Notes under the pieces: model-generated
Seen by the model: only the letters and a program-made list of their open reading frames with translations
What the model was told of the DNA's origin: nothing
The model's database searches: none
Shown here: piece by piece, positions 56,452-64,000 of the stretch
How positions within the stretch are numbered: the first letter of the stretch is position 1
Layout of the letters: each line of letters begins with the position of its first letter
Position numbers and translations under genes: made by a program
Source of the DNA: Alteromonas lipotrueiana
GTDB taxonomy: Bacteria; Pseudomonadota; Gammaproteobacteria; Enterobacterales; Alteromonadaceae
Reading direction: 5' to 3'
Assembly (NCBI RefSeq): GCF_019249245.1
Contig: NZ_JAESDK010000004.1
Span: 62,001-126,000 of the forward strand
DNA length: 64,000 bases

Positions 56452-58845
56452 ATGAAACGCGCAGTACAGTCTTTTAAGCTTGAACCCGAGCAGCTGGCCC
56501 CAAAGCTGAACCGACGACTAATTACTCAGGCTCTCAAAGACGATGCCTGTCTTAATGCCACTTTCATAGGGCAGGAACGTGCCCGGGAAGCATTAACGTT
56601 TGGTTTGGCGATTCAGGCGACGGGTTATAATCTGTATGTAATGGGCGAGCCTGCGACAGGTCGTTTTACCTTAGTACATGATTATCTCAAGCGCGAAGCA
56701 GTCAGCTCTGCAACGCCTGATGACTGGTGTTATATCGCGAATCTTGAAGAAGAACGTGAGCCGTTATTGTTGCGTTTGGGCGCGGGGCGGGCTAAAAAAT
56801 TCCAGCATGATATGCAAGCACTGGTGAATGACTTGCTGGCTACCTTTCCTGCTGCGTTTGATAATCCGGGATACCAGCGACAAAAATCGGCCATAGCCCG
56901 CGAGTACGATCTTCGATACGACCAGGCTATTGATTCGGTAGAGCGCTATGCCAACGCCAATGATGTGGCTATGTATGAAAAACACGGAGCGATTTCATTT
57001 GCGCCGATGCAAAACGGGCAGGCGATTACAGACCAGGAATTTGCGACATTAGACGAAAAACAGCGAACATTTTATTACGCTCTTATTGATGAGCTTGAAA
57101 ATCGTCTGGCTGAGAGTTTGATTAAACTGCCGGTCTGGCAGCGTGAAAATTCTGACAAAATTCGTAAGCTTAACCGTGAGACCGCCGAAAACGGTATCCG
57201 ACCGCTGCTTAAAAATCTGGAGCACAGCTACGCTGACAATCTGGCTATTTTAAAATACCTGCGCCAGTTACGCACGCACCTTATCGACACCATTGTTGAG
57301 CTACTGTTAGAAGAAACAAAACAAGACAAGCCCGATGAGCTTGACCGGCGTGAGTATTTAGAAGAGATGTATTTGCCTAATATTCTGGTAAATCACAATA
57401 TTGACTCGAAAGCACCGATCATTTACGAGCCTAACCCAACCTATCAGAACCTATTTGGCCGTATCGAATACACTAATATTCATGGCAGTGTATTTACCAA
57501 TTACCGGATGATTCGTCCCGGGGCCCTACACCGGGCCAATGGGGGTTATTTGCTCTTGGACGCAGACCAGCTGGTTGAGCAGCCGTATGTGTGGGAAACA
57601 CTTAAGTTAGCCATTCGATCGGGCACCCTGAAAATGGATTTACCCCAACAAGATGTGGGTATGGTGAACGCAATCACATTGAACCCGCAGCCTATGAGCC
57701 TGAACGTAAAAGTGGTTTTGTTAGGTTCACGCGATTTGTATTATACACTGCAAGATTACGACGATGAATTTGACCAGTTGTTTCGCGTATTGGTCGATTT
57801 TGACCCTGAAATTCGTATGGTTCGTCAGACCCTGTTTGATTTTGTAGGAAAGGTAAGGCAGCACGCTTACGCCAGCGGTTTAGAGCGCGTTAGCAGTGGA
57901 GCTATGGTACGTCTGGTTCAATATTCGCTACGTATGGCCGAACACCGTGAAAAACTATCAGCGCACATCGCCGAAATTTTAGAACTGGTTAGCGAGTCTG
58001 CTTATTTTTGTTTTAAAGCAAACAGTAAAGAGCTTGAAAATACGCACATAGAGACTGCGCTACAGGCGAAAAAGCGACGTACGGGTCGGGTCAGTCAAAC
58101 CTTGCTGGAAGATATTAAAGAAGGGCATGTTCTTATTGAAACCCACGGCAAAGCGGTGGGGCAGGTGAACGGGCTAACGGTATTGGAGGTAGGGGATACC
58201 GCGTTTGGTACTCCTGCGCGAATAACGTCGACCGTATACGCAGGCGCTAACGGCGTGGTCGATATTGAGCGGGAAGTCGAACTCGGCCAGCCCATTCATT
58301 CTAAAGGTGTAATGTTGCTGACCGGTTATCTGGGCAATAAATATGCACAGCATTTTCCATTAACGTTGTCGGCAAACATCGCATTAGAGCAATCCTATGG
58401 TCATATTGATGGCGACAGCGCATCACTGGGCGAATTAGTGGCACTGATTTCAGCATTAACCGAGCTGCCTGCAGAGCAGGGACTGGCAATTACAGGTTCA
58501 ATTAATCAGTATGGTGAAGTACAGGCCGTAGGTGGAGTAAATGAGAAAATCGAGGGATTTTTTGACCTGTGTCAGCATCGGGGATTAACCGGACACCAGG
58601 GAGTGGTCATTCCACATTCAAATACCATAAATTTAGTGTTAAACAGTGGTGTAATAGATGCGGTAAAGCGTGGGCAGTTTCATATTTATACCGTTAAAAC
58701 TGTTGATGACGCGCTTGAACTATTGATGGGTGAAGAAGCGGGCGTGTTGAACAGCAAAGGCCGGTATCCGAAGAAAACCATTAATTATCATGCCGTAAAT
58801 CGATTATATAATATCGCTTTGATTGTTAGTGGTGGAGAAGAGTAA
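56452..58845 (+). CDS. Lon-like ATP-binding serine protease (LonB/YcbZ-type)
   Basis: A 797-residue cytosolic protease related to E. coli YcbZ, made of an AAA_32-type ATPase-like domain, a helical insert (about 150-300) and a C-terminal Lon protease domain. The proteolytic dyad is intact: S656 in DGDSASLGE and K699 in GGVNEKIEGFF, 43 residues apart as in Lon. The nucleotide site is degenerate: the Walker A position reads GEPATGRFT (R71 for Lys) and Walker B LLLDADQL. The ATG at 56452 is preferred to the GTG at 56401, which lies in the promoter. No known target. Confidence 0.88.
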   Translation: MKRAVQSFKLEPEQLAPKLNRRLITQALKDDACLNATFIGQERAREALTFGLAIQATGYNLYVMGEPATGRFTLVHDYLKREAVSSATPDDWCYIANLEEEREPLLLRLGAGRAKKFQHDMQALVNDLLATFPAAFDNPGYQRQKSAIAREYDLRYDQAIDSVERYANANDVAMYEKHGAISFAPMQNGQAITDQEFATLDEKQRTFYYALIDELENRLAESLIKLPVWQRENSDKIRKLNRETAENGIRPLLKNLEHSYADNLAILKYLRQLRTHLIDTIVELLLEETKQDKPDELDRREYLEEMYLPNILVNHNIDSKAPIIYEPNPTYQNLFGRIEYTNIHGSVFTNYRMIRPGALHRANGGYLLLDADQLVEQPYVWETLKLAIRSGTLKMDLPQQDVGMVNAITLNPQPMSLNVKVVLLGSRDLYYTLQDYDDEFDQLFRVLVDFDPEIRMVRQTLFDFVGKVRQHAYASGLERVSSGAMVRLVQYSLRMAEHREKLSAHIAEILELVSESAYFCFKANSKELENTHIETALQAKKRRTGRVSQTLLEDIKEGHVLIETHGKAVGQVNGLTVLEVGDTAFGTPARITSTVYAGANGVVDIEREVELGQPIHSKGVMLLTGYLGNKYAQHFPLTLSANIALEQSYGHIDGDSASLGELVALISALTELPAEQGLAITGSINQYGEVQAVGGVNEKIEGFFDLCQHRGLTGHQGVVIPHSNTINLVLNSGVIDAVKRGQFHIYTVKTVDDALELLMGEEAGVLNSKGRYPKKTINYHAVNRLYNIALIVSGGEE

Positions 58846-58871
58846 GTAATGAAGAAGAGTAAGTTATGAAG
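58836..58871 (+). repeat. 17-bp tandem duplication across the stop codon of the Lon-like gene
   Basis: AGAAGAGTAAGTAATGAAG (58836-58854) is repeated from 58853 with one change (T for A), giving about two and a half copies offset by 17 bp. The stop TAA is in the first copy. It looks like a recent slippage event rather than a functional element. Confidence 0.6.
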
Positions 58872-58874
58872 ACA

Positions 58875-58900
58875 AGTAAGCAGCACACGCGCTGCTTACT
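58875..58900. terminator. Hairpin between the Lon-like gene and the SDR gene
   Basis: AGTAAGCAGC (58875-58884) pairs with GCTGCTTACT (58891-58900). There is no proper T-run on either side, so it is a terminator-like hairpin of uncertain strength between convergent genes. Confidence 0.5.
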
Positions 58901-58914
58901 GCTCAAAAACTTAG

Positions 58915-59691
58915 TTATTTCGGCGCCATACGCAATGCACCGTCTAAACGAACAGTTTCACCATTCATGTAACTGTTGGTTGCCATGTGTACGGCCAATG
59001 CCGCAAATTCTTCAGGAAGCCCCAAACGTTTAGGAAACGGCACATTGGCAGATAATGCATCCTGAACGTGTTCTGGCATACCTAATAGCATGGGGGTGCC
59101 CATTACTCCCGGCGCAATAGTATTAACCCGAATGCCCAAAGCTGACAAGTCACGTGCCATAGGTAAGGTCATAGAGATAATTCCACCCTTACTTGCCGCG
59201 TAGGCACACTGACCAATTTGTCCTTCATAGCCGGCAATAGATGCAGTATTGATGATCAGTCCGCGTTCACCCGTTTGCTCTAATGGCTGTTGCGCTGCCA
59301 TCGTCTGGGCCACAAGGCGCGCGACGTTAAAGGTACCCACTAAATTAATATCGATAGCACTTTGAAAGCCATCAAGCGGTGTGGCTTTGCCATCGCGGTT
59401 TAAAATACGAGAAGCCGGTGCAATACCTGCGCAGTTGATACACAGCCTTACATCACCAAACTTTTGTACTACCTCATCGATCGCTTGTTTTACCTGAGTT
59501 TCGTCACGTACATCTACTTTACAAAAAAGGGTATCATCGCTACCCAGGTCATTCACTCGCGTGGTACCGGCTTCTTCATTTAAATCAAACAGCGCAACCC
59601 TGGCACCCGCCTCACGAAGTGCGGTAGCTGTCGCCAGCCCCAAGCCTGAACAACCGCCGGTAACAATAGCGGTGATAGATGTTACATCCAT
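58915..59691 (-). CDS. Short-chain dehydrogenase (3-hydroxyacyl-CoA dehydrogenase type II-like)
   Basis: A 258-residue classical SDR with TGGCSGLGLATATALREAGA (TGxxxGxG), INCAGIAPA, Ser in INTASIAGYEGQIGQ and the catalytic Y-x-x-x-K in CAYAASKGG. VNTIAPGVMGTPMLLG and the overall style resemble HSD17B10/type II 3-hydroxyacyl-CoA dehydrogenases that act in isoleucine and fatty-acid breakdown. It stands alone between a convergent protease gene and yhbY. Substrate assignment is by family resemblance only. Confidence 0.87.
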   Translation of the reverse strand: MDVTSITAIVTGGCSGLGLATATALREAGARVALFDLNEEAGTTRVNDLGSDDTLFCKVDVRDETQVKQAIDEVVQKFGDVRLCINCAGIAPASRILNRDGKATPLDGFQSAIDINLVGTFNVARLVAQTMAAQQPLEQTGERGLIINTASIAGYEGQIGQCAYAASKGGIISMTLPMARDLSALGIRVNTIAPGVMGTPMLLGMPEHVQDALSANVPFPKRLGLPEEFAALAVHMATNSYMNGETVRLDGALRMAPK

Positions 59692-59786
59692 AGTTATCCT
59701 ATTTATTTCTGCTTAATTAAATAAACGATAATACGCATTTAATAATTAGATAACCATGGGGCAACAAAATTATAACTTAGAAAGGG

Positions 59787-60083
59787 TTATTGTTTTGGCA
59801 ACTGAATTTTACGTTCTTCGGTGGGGCGGTAAAGTATAACCACATGCCCGATTACCTGAACTTTCACCGCTTCGGTTTCGCGGACGATTGCGTCAATAAT
59901 CAGCGTTTTTTCTTCTCTGTCATCGGTAGGAACCTTAACTTTAACAAGTTCATGGTGATTTAATGCGTTGTCAATCTCGGCAACCACGCCTTCTGTTAAA
60001 CCGTTGCCGCCAAGCTGCACTACGGGTTTTAAAGAATGGGCCAGACCTTTTAAAAATTGTTTCTGTTTATTCGAAAGTTTCAT
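59787..60083 (-). CDS. yhbY: YhbY-family RNA-binding protein (CRM domain)
   Basis: A 98-residue CRM-domain protein associated with ribosome precursors, almost the E. coli length of 97. LSNKQKQFLKGLAHSLKPVVQLGGNGLT carries the GxxG-type RNA-binding loop in LGGNGL. The ATG at 60083 is chosen (a GTG lies one codon before). It is divergent from rlmE, as in E. coli, with the shared gap carrying a sigma-32-like promoter for rlmE. Confidence 0.93.
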   Translation of the reverse strand: MKLSNKQKQFLKGLAHSLKPVVQLGGNGLTEGVVAEIDNALNHHELVKVKVPTDDREEKTLIIDAIVRETEAVKVQVIGHVVILYRPTEERKIQLPKQ

Positions 60084-60117
60084 CACTTAAATTTCTTTAA
60101 TTAATTAGTATATGCAT

Positions 60118-60145
60118 CTTGAAAACACGTATTCTAACGCCATCT
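60118..60145 (+). promoter_or_regulatory. Heat-shock (sigma-32) promoter of rlmE-ftsH
   Basis: CTTGAAA at 60118-60124 is an exact -35 match and CGCCATCT at 60138-60145 matches the -10 consensus CCCCATNT at all but one fixed base, with a 13-bp spacer (11-16 allowed). The rlmE ATG follows 30 nt later. The E. coli rlmE-ftsH operon is known to be sigma-32 dependent. Confidence 0.75.
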
Positions 60146-60175
60146 TGGACTCAATCCCAATGACAAAGTGATCTA

Positions 60176-60805
60176 ATGACAAAAAAGAAACACTCAGCCA
60201 GTAGTAAACGGTGGCTAACTGAGCATTTTAATGATCATTATGTGCAAAAAGCTCAAAAACAGGGACTGCGTTCCCGAGCAGCATTTAAGCTGGATGAAAT
60301 TCAGCAAAAAGAAGATCTTATAAAGTCTGGCATGACCGTTGTTGATTTAGGCGCAGCGCCAGGAAGCTGGTCTCAGCGTGTTAGTGAACTTGTGGGCGAG
60401 AAAGGACAGGTTATTGCTTGCGACATACTCGAGATGGATTCGATTGCGGGCGTTGACTTCTTACAAGGCGATTTTCGTGAAGAGGCAGTTTTAAATGCAC
60501 TGTTGAACAGAATTGCCGATAACCACGTAGATATTATATTGTCTGACATGGCGCCCAATATGTCTGGCAACAACGTTGCTGATCAAGCGCAGTCAATGTA
60601 CTTGTGTGAGTTAGCTCTGGATATGTGTCATCAAGTGTTAAAGCCCAATGGCAGTTTTATAATAAAAGTATTCCAGGGTGAAGGTTTTGATGTTTTTTTC
60701 AAATCAGTGAAAGACGCGTTCAAGACGGTTAAAACCCGAAAACCCGATTCATCCCGGGCGCGTTCGCGGGAAGTCTATCTGGTGGCGACTGGCTACAAAG
60801 TGTAG
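60176..60805 (+). CDS. rlmE: 23S rRNA 2'-O-ribose U2552 methyltransferase
   Basis: A 209-residue heat-shock methyltransferase (FtsJ/RrmJ) that completes 50S assembly by methylating U2552. It has [20 protein letters not shown] at the start, [17 protein letters not shown], the SAM motif [13 protein letters not shown], and [21 protein letters not shown] and SRARSREVY toward the end. These match E. coli RlmE (209 aa). It is the first gene of the ftsH operon, behind a sigma-32-like promoter. Confidence 0.96.
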   Translation: MTKKKHSASSKRWLTEHFNDHYVQKAQKQGLRSRAAFKLDEIQQKEDLIKSGMTVVDLGAAPGSWSQRVSELVGEKGQVIACDILEMDSIAGVDFLQGDFREEAVLNALLNRIADNHVDIILSDMAPNMSGNNVADQAQSMYLCELALDMCHQVLKPNGSFIIKVFQGEGFDVFFKSVKDAFKTVKTRKPDSSRARSREVYLVATGYKV

Positions 60806-60841
60806 TACGCTAGATAACAGTAAACAAAGGAACGATTTCGT

Positions 60842-60854
60842 CCGGTTTAACCGG
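60842..60854. repeat. CCGGTTTAACCGG palindrome in the rlmE-ftsH gap
   Basis: A perfect 13-bp palindrome around a central T, 85 nt before ftsH. It may be an operator for an internal ftsH promoter or a leader hairpin; no T-run follows. Confidence 0.3.
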
Positions 60855-60938
60855 TACTGGCAGCAGTGAACACGGTATATATGTGCTAATGTTGTTGGTC
60901 CCAGCGTGTTACCCGGTTTTTTTTAGAGGTTAGTAGCA

Positions 60939-62888
60939 TTGAGCGATATGGCAAAGAATTTAATTTTATGGTTGGTTATCGCTGTGGTTCTGATGTCGGT
61001 TTTCCAGAGCTTTTCGCCTGGTGAGTCAACACGAGCACAGACCGATTACACCACCTTTTTGAAAGAAGCTAATCAAGGCAATGTCCGTGAGGTTCGCATT
61101 GATAGCGAGTCACGGGAAATTCGCGGAACAAAACGATCTGGCGAAACCTTTGTCACCTATATTCCTTATTTTGACGACAAGTTAATATCAGACCTTGCCG
61201 CGAAAGACGTCAGAATATATGGCGAGCCTCCTGAAGAGTCGTCATTGTTAACGTCGATCTTTATTTCGTGGTTCCCAATGTTGCTGCTTATAGGCGTCTG
61301 GATTTTCTTTATGCGTCAGATGCAGGGCGGCGGTGGTCGCGGTGCTATGTCTTTTGGTAAAAGTAAAGCCAAATTGATGGGTGAAGATCAGATCAAAACC
61401 ACCTTTGCTGATGTGGCCGGTTGTGATGAAGCCAAAGAAGATGTGTCTGAACTTGTAGACTTTCTTCGCGACCCGTCAAAATTCCAAAAATTAGGCGGTA
61501 AAATTCCTAAAGGCGTACTAATGGTAGGCCCCCCGGGAACAGGTAAGACACTATTAGCCAAAGCGATAGCGGGTGAAGCAAAAGTACCGTTTTTCACTAT
61601 ATCAGGTTCTGACTTTGTTGAAATGTTTGTCGGTGTGGGTGCATCACGGGTACGTGATATGTTTGAACAGGCTAAAAAGTCTGCACCTTGCATTATTTTC
61701 ATCGACGAAATTGATGCAGTAGGCCGTCAGCGTGGAGCTGGTTTAGGTGGTGGTCATGATGAACGTGAGCAAACCCTTAACCAAATGTTGGTTGAAATGG
61801 ATGGTTTTGATGGTCACGAAGGCATTATTGTTATTGCCGCGACCAACCGTCCTGATGTACTTGACCCTGCGTTATTACGTCCTGGCCGCTTTGACCGTCA
61901 GGTAATAGTAGGCTTGCCAGATGTACGTGGTCGTGAACAGATTCTTAAAGTGCACATGCGCAAAGTGCCTTTAGGCGATAATGTTGAGCCAGCTCTGATT
62001 GCACGTGGTACCCCTGGATTCTCGGGTGCTGATTTAGCCAACCTGGTTAACGAAGCGGCACTATTTGCGGCACGTTCAAACAAGCGTTTGGTTAACATGG
62101 AAGAATTTGATCAGGCCAAAGACAAAATTATGATGGGCGCTGAGCGCAAATCGATGGTTATGTCGGAAGACGAAAAGGCAATGACGGCGTATCATGAAGC
62201 GGGTCATGCTATTGTGGGTCGATTAGTTCCTGAGCACGATCCAGTTTACAAAGTATCTATCATACCTCGTGGACGAGCGTTAGGTGTTACTATGTACCTT
62301 CCAGAACAAGATCGGGTCAGTCATTCTAAGCAGCATTTAGAAAGTATGATTTCAAGCTTATTCGGTGGGCGTATTGCTGAGCAGGTTATTTATGGTGACG
62401 ATAAAGTCACGACAGGCGCCTCGAATGATATTGAGCGAGCAACTGAGATAGCACGTAAAATGGTTACCCAGTGGGGTTTGTCGACCAAAATGGGTCCTAT
62501 GCTTTACGCTGAAGATGAAGGTGAAGTTTTCTTAGGAAAATCTATGTCTAAAGCGTCGAGCATGTCAGATGACACAGCCCGAGCTATTGATGCGGAAATT
62601 AAAGCCATCATCGACAGTAACTATGATCGTGCGGCGAAGCTTATTAAAGAGCATGTCGATATACTTCATTCGATGAAAGATGCACTGATGAAGTACGAAA
62701 CCATTGATGCGAAGCAGATTGATGATCTTATGAATCGTCGCGATGTTCGCCCTCCCTCAGACTGGGACGACCGGACGCCTTCAGGGGGTGATAAGCCCAG
62801 CGGCGGCAAGCCTGCTCGTGAAGGTGAGATTACGTCTGACGGAATAGATAAACCGTCAGTAGGTAAGCCGGGCGATTTGCCAGGATAA
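60939..62888 (+). CDS. ftsH: ATP-dependent zinc metalloprotease FtsH
   Basis: A 649-residue inner-membrane AAA+ protease that degrades membrane proteins and heat-shock and LPS regulators. Two membrane helices (residues 8-24 and about 102-124) flank a periplasmic domain. Walker A is GPPGTGKT, Walker [10 protein letters not shown], and zinc is bound by HEAGH. Similarity to E. coli FtsH is very high. TTG 60939 (10 nt after AGAGG) is chosen as start, giving MSDMAKNL; the ATG three codons on is possible. The Gly/Pro-rich C-terminal tail is lineage specific. Confidence 0.97.
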   Translation: MSDMAKNLILWLVIAVVLMSVFQSFSPGESTRAQTDYTTFLKEANQGNVREVRIDSESREIRGTKRSGETFVTYIPYFDDKLISDLAAKDVRIYGEPPEESSLLTSIFISWFPMLLLIGVWIFFMRQMQGGGGRGAMSFGKSKAKLMGEDQIKTTFADVAGCDEAKEDVSELVDFLRDPSKFQKLGGKIPKGVLMVGPPGTGKTLLAKAIAGEAKVPFFTISGSDFVEMFVGVGASRVRDMFEQAKKSAPCIIFIDEIDAVGRQRGAGLGGGHDEREQTLNQMLVEMDGFDGHEGIIVIAATNRPDVLDPALLRPGRFDRQVIVGLPDVRGREQILKVHMRKVPLGDNVEPALIARGTPGFSGADLANLVNEAALFAARSNKRLVNMEEFDQAKDKIMMGAERKSMVMSEDEKAMTAYHEAGHAIVGRLVPEHDPVYKVSIIPRGRALGVTMYLPEQDRVSHSKQHLESMISSLFGGRIAEQVIYGDDKVTTGASNDIERATEIARKMVTQWGLSTKMGPMLYAEDEGEVFLGKSMSKASSMSDDTARAIDAEIKAIIDSNYDRAAKLIKEHVDILHSMKDALMKYETIDAKQIDDLMNRRDVRPPSDWDDRTPSGGDKPSGGKPAREGEITSDGIDKPSVGKPGDLPG

Positions 62889-62901
62889 TCATTGAAGCAA
62901 T

Positions 62902-62931
62902 AAAAAACGCCAGCCTTGTGCTGGCGTTTTT
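62902..62931 (+). terminator. Hairpin terminator after ftsH
   Basis: ACGCCAGC (62907-62914) pairs with GCTGGCGT (62920-62927) around CTTGT, followed by T4 more bases of T. It may be partial, since folP and glmM lie downstream on the same strand. Confidence 0.85.
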
Positions 62932-62990
62932 CTATGTGCTCGTATTGGTAGGTTAATCTCGCCTTTAACATTAGATAGAAAGATATCCCC

Positions 62991-63845
62991 ATGCTATTTA
63001 ACACTTCCGAAATAAACTTCACCTGTTCCAAAGTAATGGGTATTTTAAATGTCACCCCTGACTCGTTTTCTGATGGGGGCCGCTATTCAACCGTGGCGCG
63101 AGCTGTAGACCAGGCCCGCATCATGATTTCACAAGGGGCTGATTTTATTGATGTAGGCGGTGAGTCAACCCGACCCGGTGCTCCGGAAGTTTCTGAAGGC
63201 GAAGAACTGGCCCGGGTCATTCCTGTCATAGAAGCGATTAAACAAAAGTTTGATGTGGTCGTTTCGGTAGATACCAGTAAGGCGGCGGTGATGACAGCGG
63301 CCACCGCTGCAGGTGCAGCGCTGATAAATGATGTACGAGCATTACAGCAGCCTCACGCATTAACGGCTGCTGCTGAAGCAGATGTCCCGGTGTGTTTAAT
63401 GCATATGCAGGGAAGTCCGGATACGATGCAAATAAAGCCAGGTTATAATGACGTAGTGGCTGAGGTGCGAGGTTTTTTACAGGCACGAATAAATGCCTGT
63501 TTAGACGCAGGTATTAAAAAAACTAACATTATTGTCGACCCAGGCTTTGGTTTCGGTAAGACACTGGCGCATAATTATAGGCTTCTGGCAGAATTGTCTT
63601 CGATCCAGGCGTTGGGTTTTCCAGTATTGGTTGGGATGTCCCGTAAATCGATGGTTGGCAATGTGCTTAACAATAAAATAGATGAACGTCTCGCGGGCAG
63701 CTTAGCCCTTGCGACCCTTGCTGCGCAAGCTAATGCCGATATTATCCGGGTTCATGATGTAGCTGAAACTGTTGATATTGTACGCATCGTTAATCAGTTT
63801 TTAGCAGTAAAAAATAATTCAGGAGTTGATAGTGACAGAGCGTAA
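62991..63845 (+). CDS. folP: Dihydropteroate synthase
   Basis: A 284-residue folate-pathway enzyme joining p-aminobenzoate to dihydropterin pyrophosphate, the sulfonamide target. [19 protein letters not shown] (residues 14-32) and [11 protein letters not shown] are the two DHPS signatures, and DPGFGFGKT is the pterin-site segment. Length matches E. coli FolP (282). It overlaps glmM by 14 nt, the conserved folP-glmM arrangement. Confidence 0.96.
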   Translation: MLFNTSEINFTCSKVMGILNVTPDSFSDGGRYSTVARAVDQARIMISQGADFIDVGGESTRPGAPEVSEGEELARVIPVIEAIKQKFDVVVSVDTSKAAVMTAATAAGAALINDVRALQQPHALTAAAEADVPVCLMHMQGSPDTMQIKPGYNDVVAEVRGFLQARINACLDAGIKKTNIIVDPGFGFGKTLAHNYRLLAELSSIQALGFPVLVGMSRKSMVGNVLNNKIDERLAGSLALATLAAQANADIIRVHDVAETVDIVRIVNQFLAVKNNSGVDSDRA

Positions 63846-64000
63846 GTATTTTGGAACTGATGGTATTCGCGGCAAAGTAGGTCTTAAAACAATTAATCCA
63901 CAATTTGTGACCAAATTAGGGTGGGCGGCAGGTAAAGTACTGGCCGGCCGTGGAACCAATAAAGTATTAATTGGCAAAGATACGCGTATTTCCGGATACA
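63832..64000 (+). CDS. glmM: Phosphoglucosamine mutase, N-terminal fragment
   Basis: The first 56 codons of glmM, cut by the right edge. [16 protein letters not shown], then [10 protein letters not shown] and [10 protein letters not shown] match E. coli GlmM residue for residue in its N-terminus. The enzyme makes glucosamine 1-phosphate for peptidoglycan and LPS. The start is GTG 63832 behind CAGGAG, inside folP. The active-site phosphoserine lies beyond the window. Confidence 0.95.
   Translation, partial: MTERKYFGTDGIRGKVGLKTINPQFVTKLGWAAGKVLAGRGTNKVLIGKDTRISGY

Overview
The window looks like a chromosomal segment of a marine gammaproteobacterium of the order Alteromonadales (Alteromonas/Salinimonas-like). 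This is inferred from protein similarity to Escherichia coli housekeeping genes in conserved order (leuS-lptE-holA-nadD-rsfS-rlmH-mrdA-mrdB-rlpA-dacA-ybeD-lipB-lipA and rlmE-ftsH-folP-glmM), from many secreted or lipoprotein peptidases, a large TonB-dependent receptor, a rhombosortase and a glucosylglycerate osmolyte operon. I see no rRNA, tRNA, CRISPR array, prophage, insertion sequence or integrase. Coding density is high and most genes end at recognisable hairpin terminators.

Layout. 1-4.8 kb: start of an alpha/beta hydrolase, an H-NS-type protein, then the electron transfer flavoprotein module (ETF-QO on the minus strand, etfB-etfA on the plus strand) facing each other across a regulatory gap packed with palindromes. 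4.5-9.5 kb: a lone CBM48-like protein and a two-gene RND efflux operon. 9.8-15.2 kb: TonB-dependent receptor, GlxA-type AraC regulator, and a divergent MDR/SDR reductase pair. 15.5-29 kb: amino acid and peptide metabolism (aromatic/aspartate aminotransferase, NRDE protein, trans-sulfuration PLP enzyme, M1 and S9 peptidase lipoproteins, gamma-glutamyltransferase, cysteine synthase), a rhombosortase, an enoyl-CoA isomerase-like crotonase, and an unexplained transcription-unit-like gap at 21.0-21.3 kb.

29-36.2 kb: a block of molybdenum-enzyme maturation genes (MoxR ATPase, CoxE-like VWA protein, XdhC/CoxF-like protein, MocA-like nucleotidyltransferase, moeA) interleaved with a rhomboid protease and a MATE exporter. 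The molybdo-hydroxylase they would serve is not in the window. 36.3-40.2 kb: a compact operon that can make and phosphorolytically recycle glucosylglycerate (phosphatase, synthase, GH13_18 phosphorylase). 40.5-43.1 kb: cmoA-cmoB for tRNA wobble uridine modification and an orphan NarL-type response regulator.

43.1-56.1 kb: the minus-strand housekeeping superoperon for lipoylation, cell-wall elongation, ribosome maturation, NAD synthesis, replication, LPS assembly and leucyl-tRNA synthesis, with many 1-8 nt gene overlaps. 56.4-64 kb: a Lon-like protease with degenerate ATPase motifs, an SDR dehydrogenase, yhbY, and the rlmE-ftsH-folP-glmM series, preceded by a good match to a heat-shock (sigma-32) promoter. 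glmM runs off the right edge.

The most interesting points are the palindrome cluster between ETF-QO and etfBA, the glucosylglycerate synthesis/recycling operon, the molybdenum-maturation block without structural genes, and the orphan promoter/terminator pair at about 21.05-21.30 kb. I found no clearly novel defence or mobile system. Start codons were chosen by ribosome-binding sites and family lengths; several differ from the longest open frame and are explained per gene.
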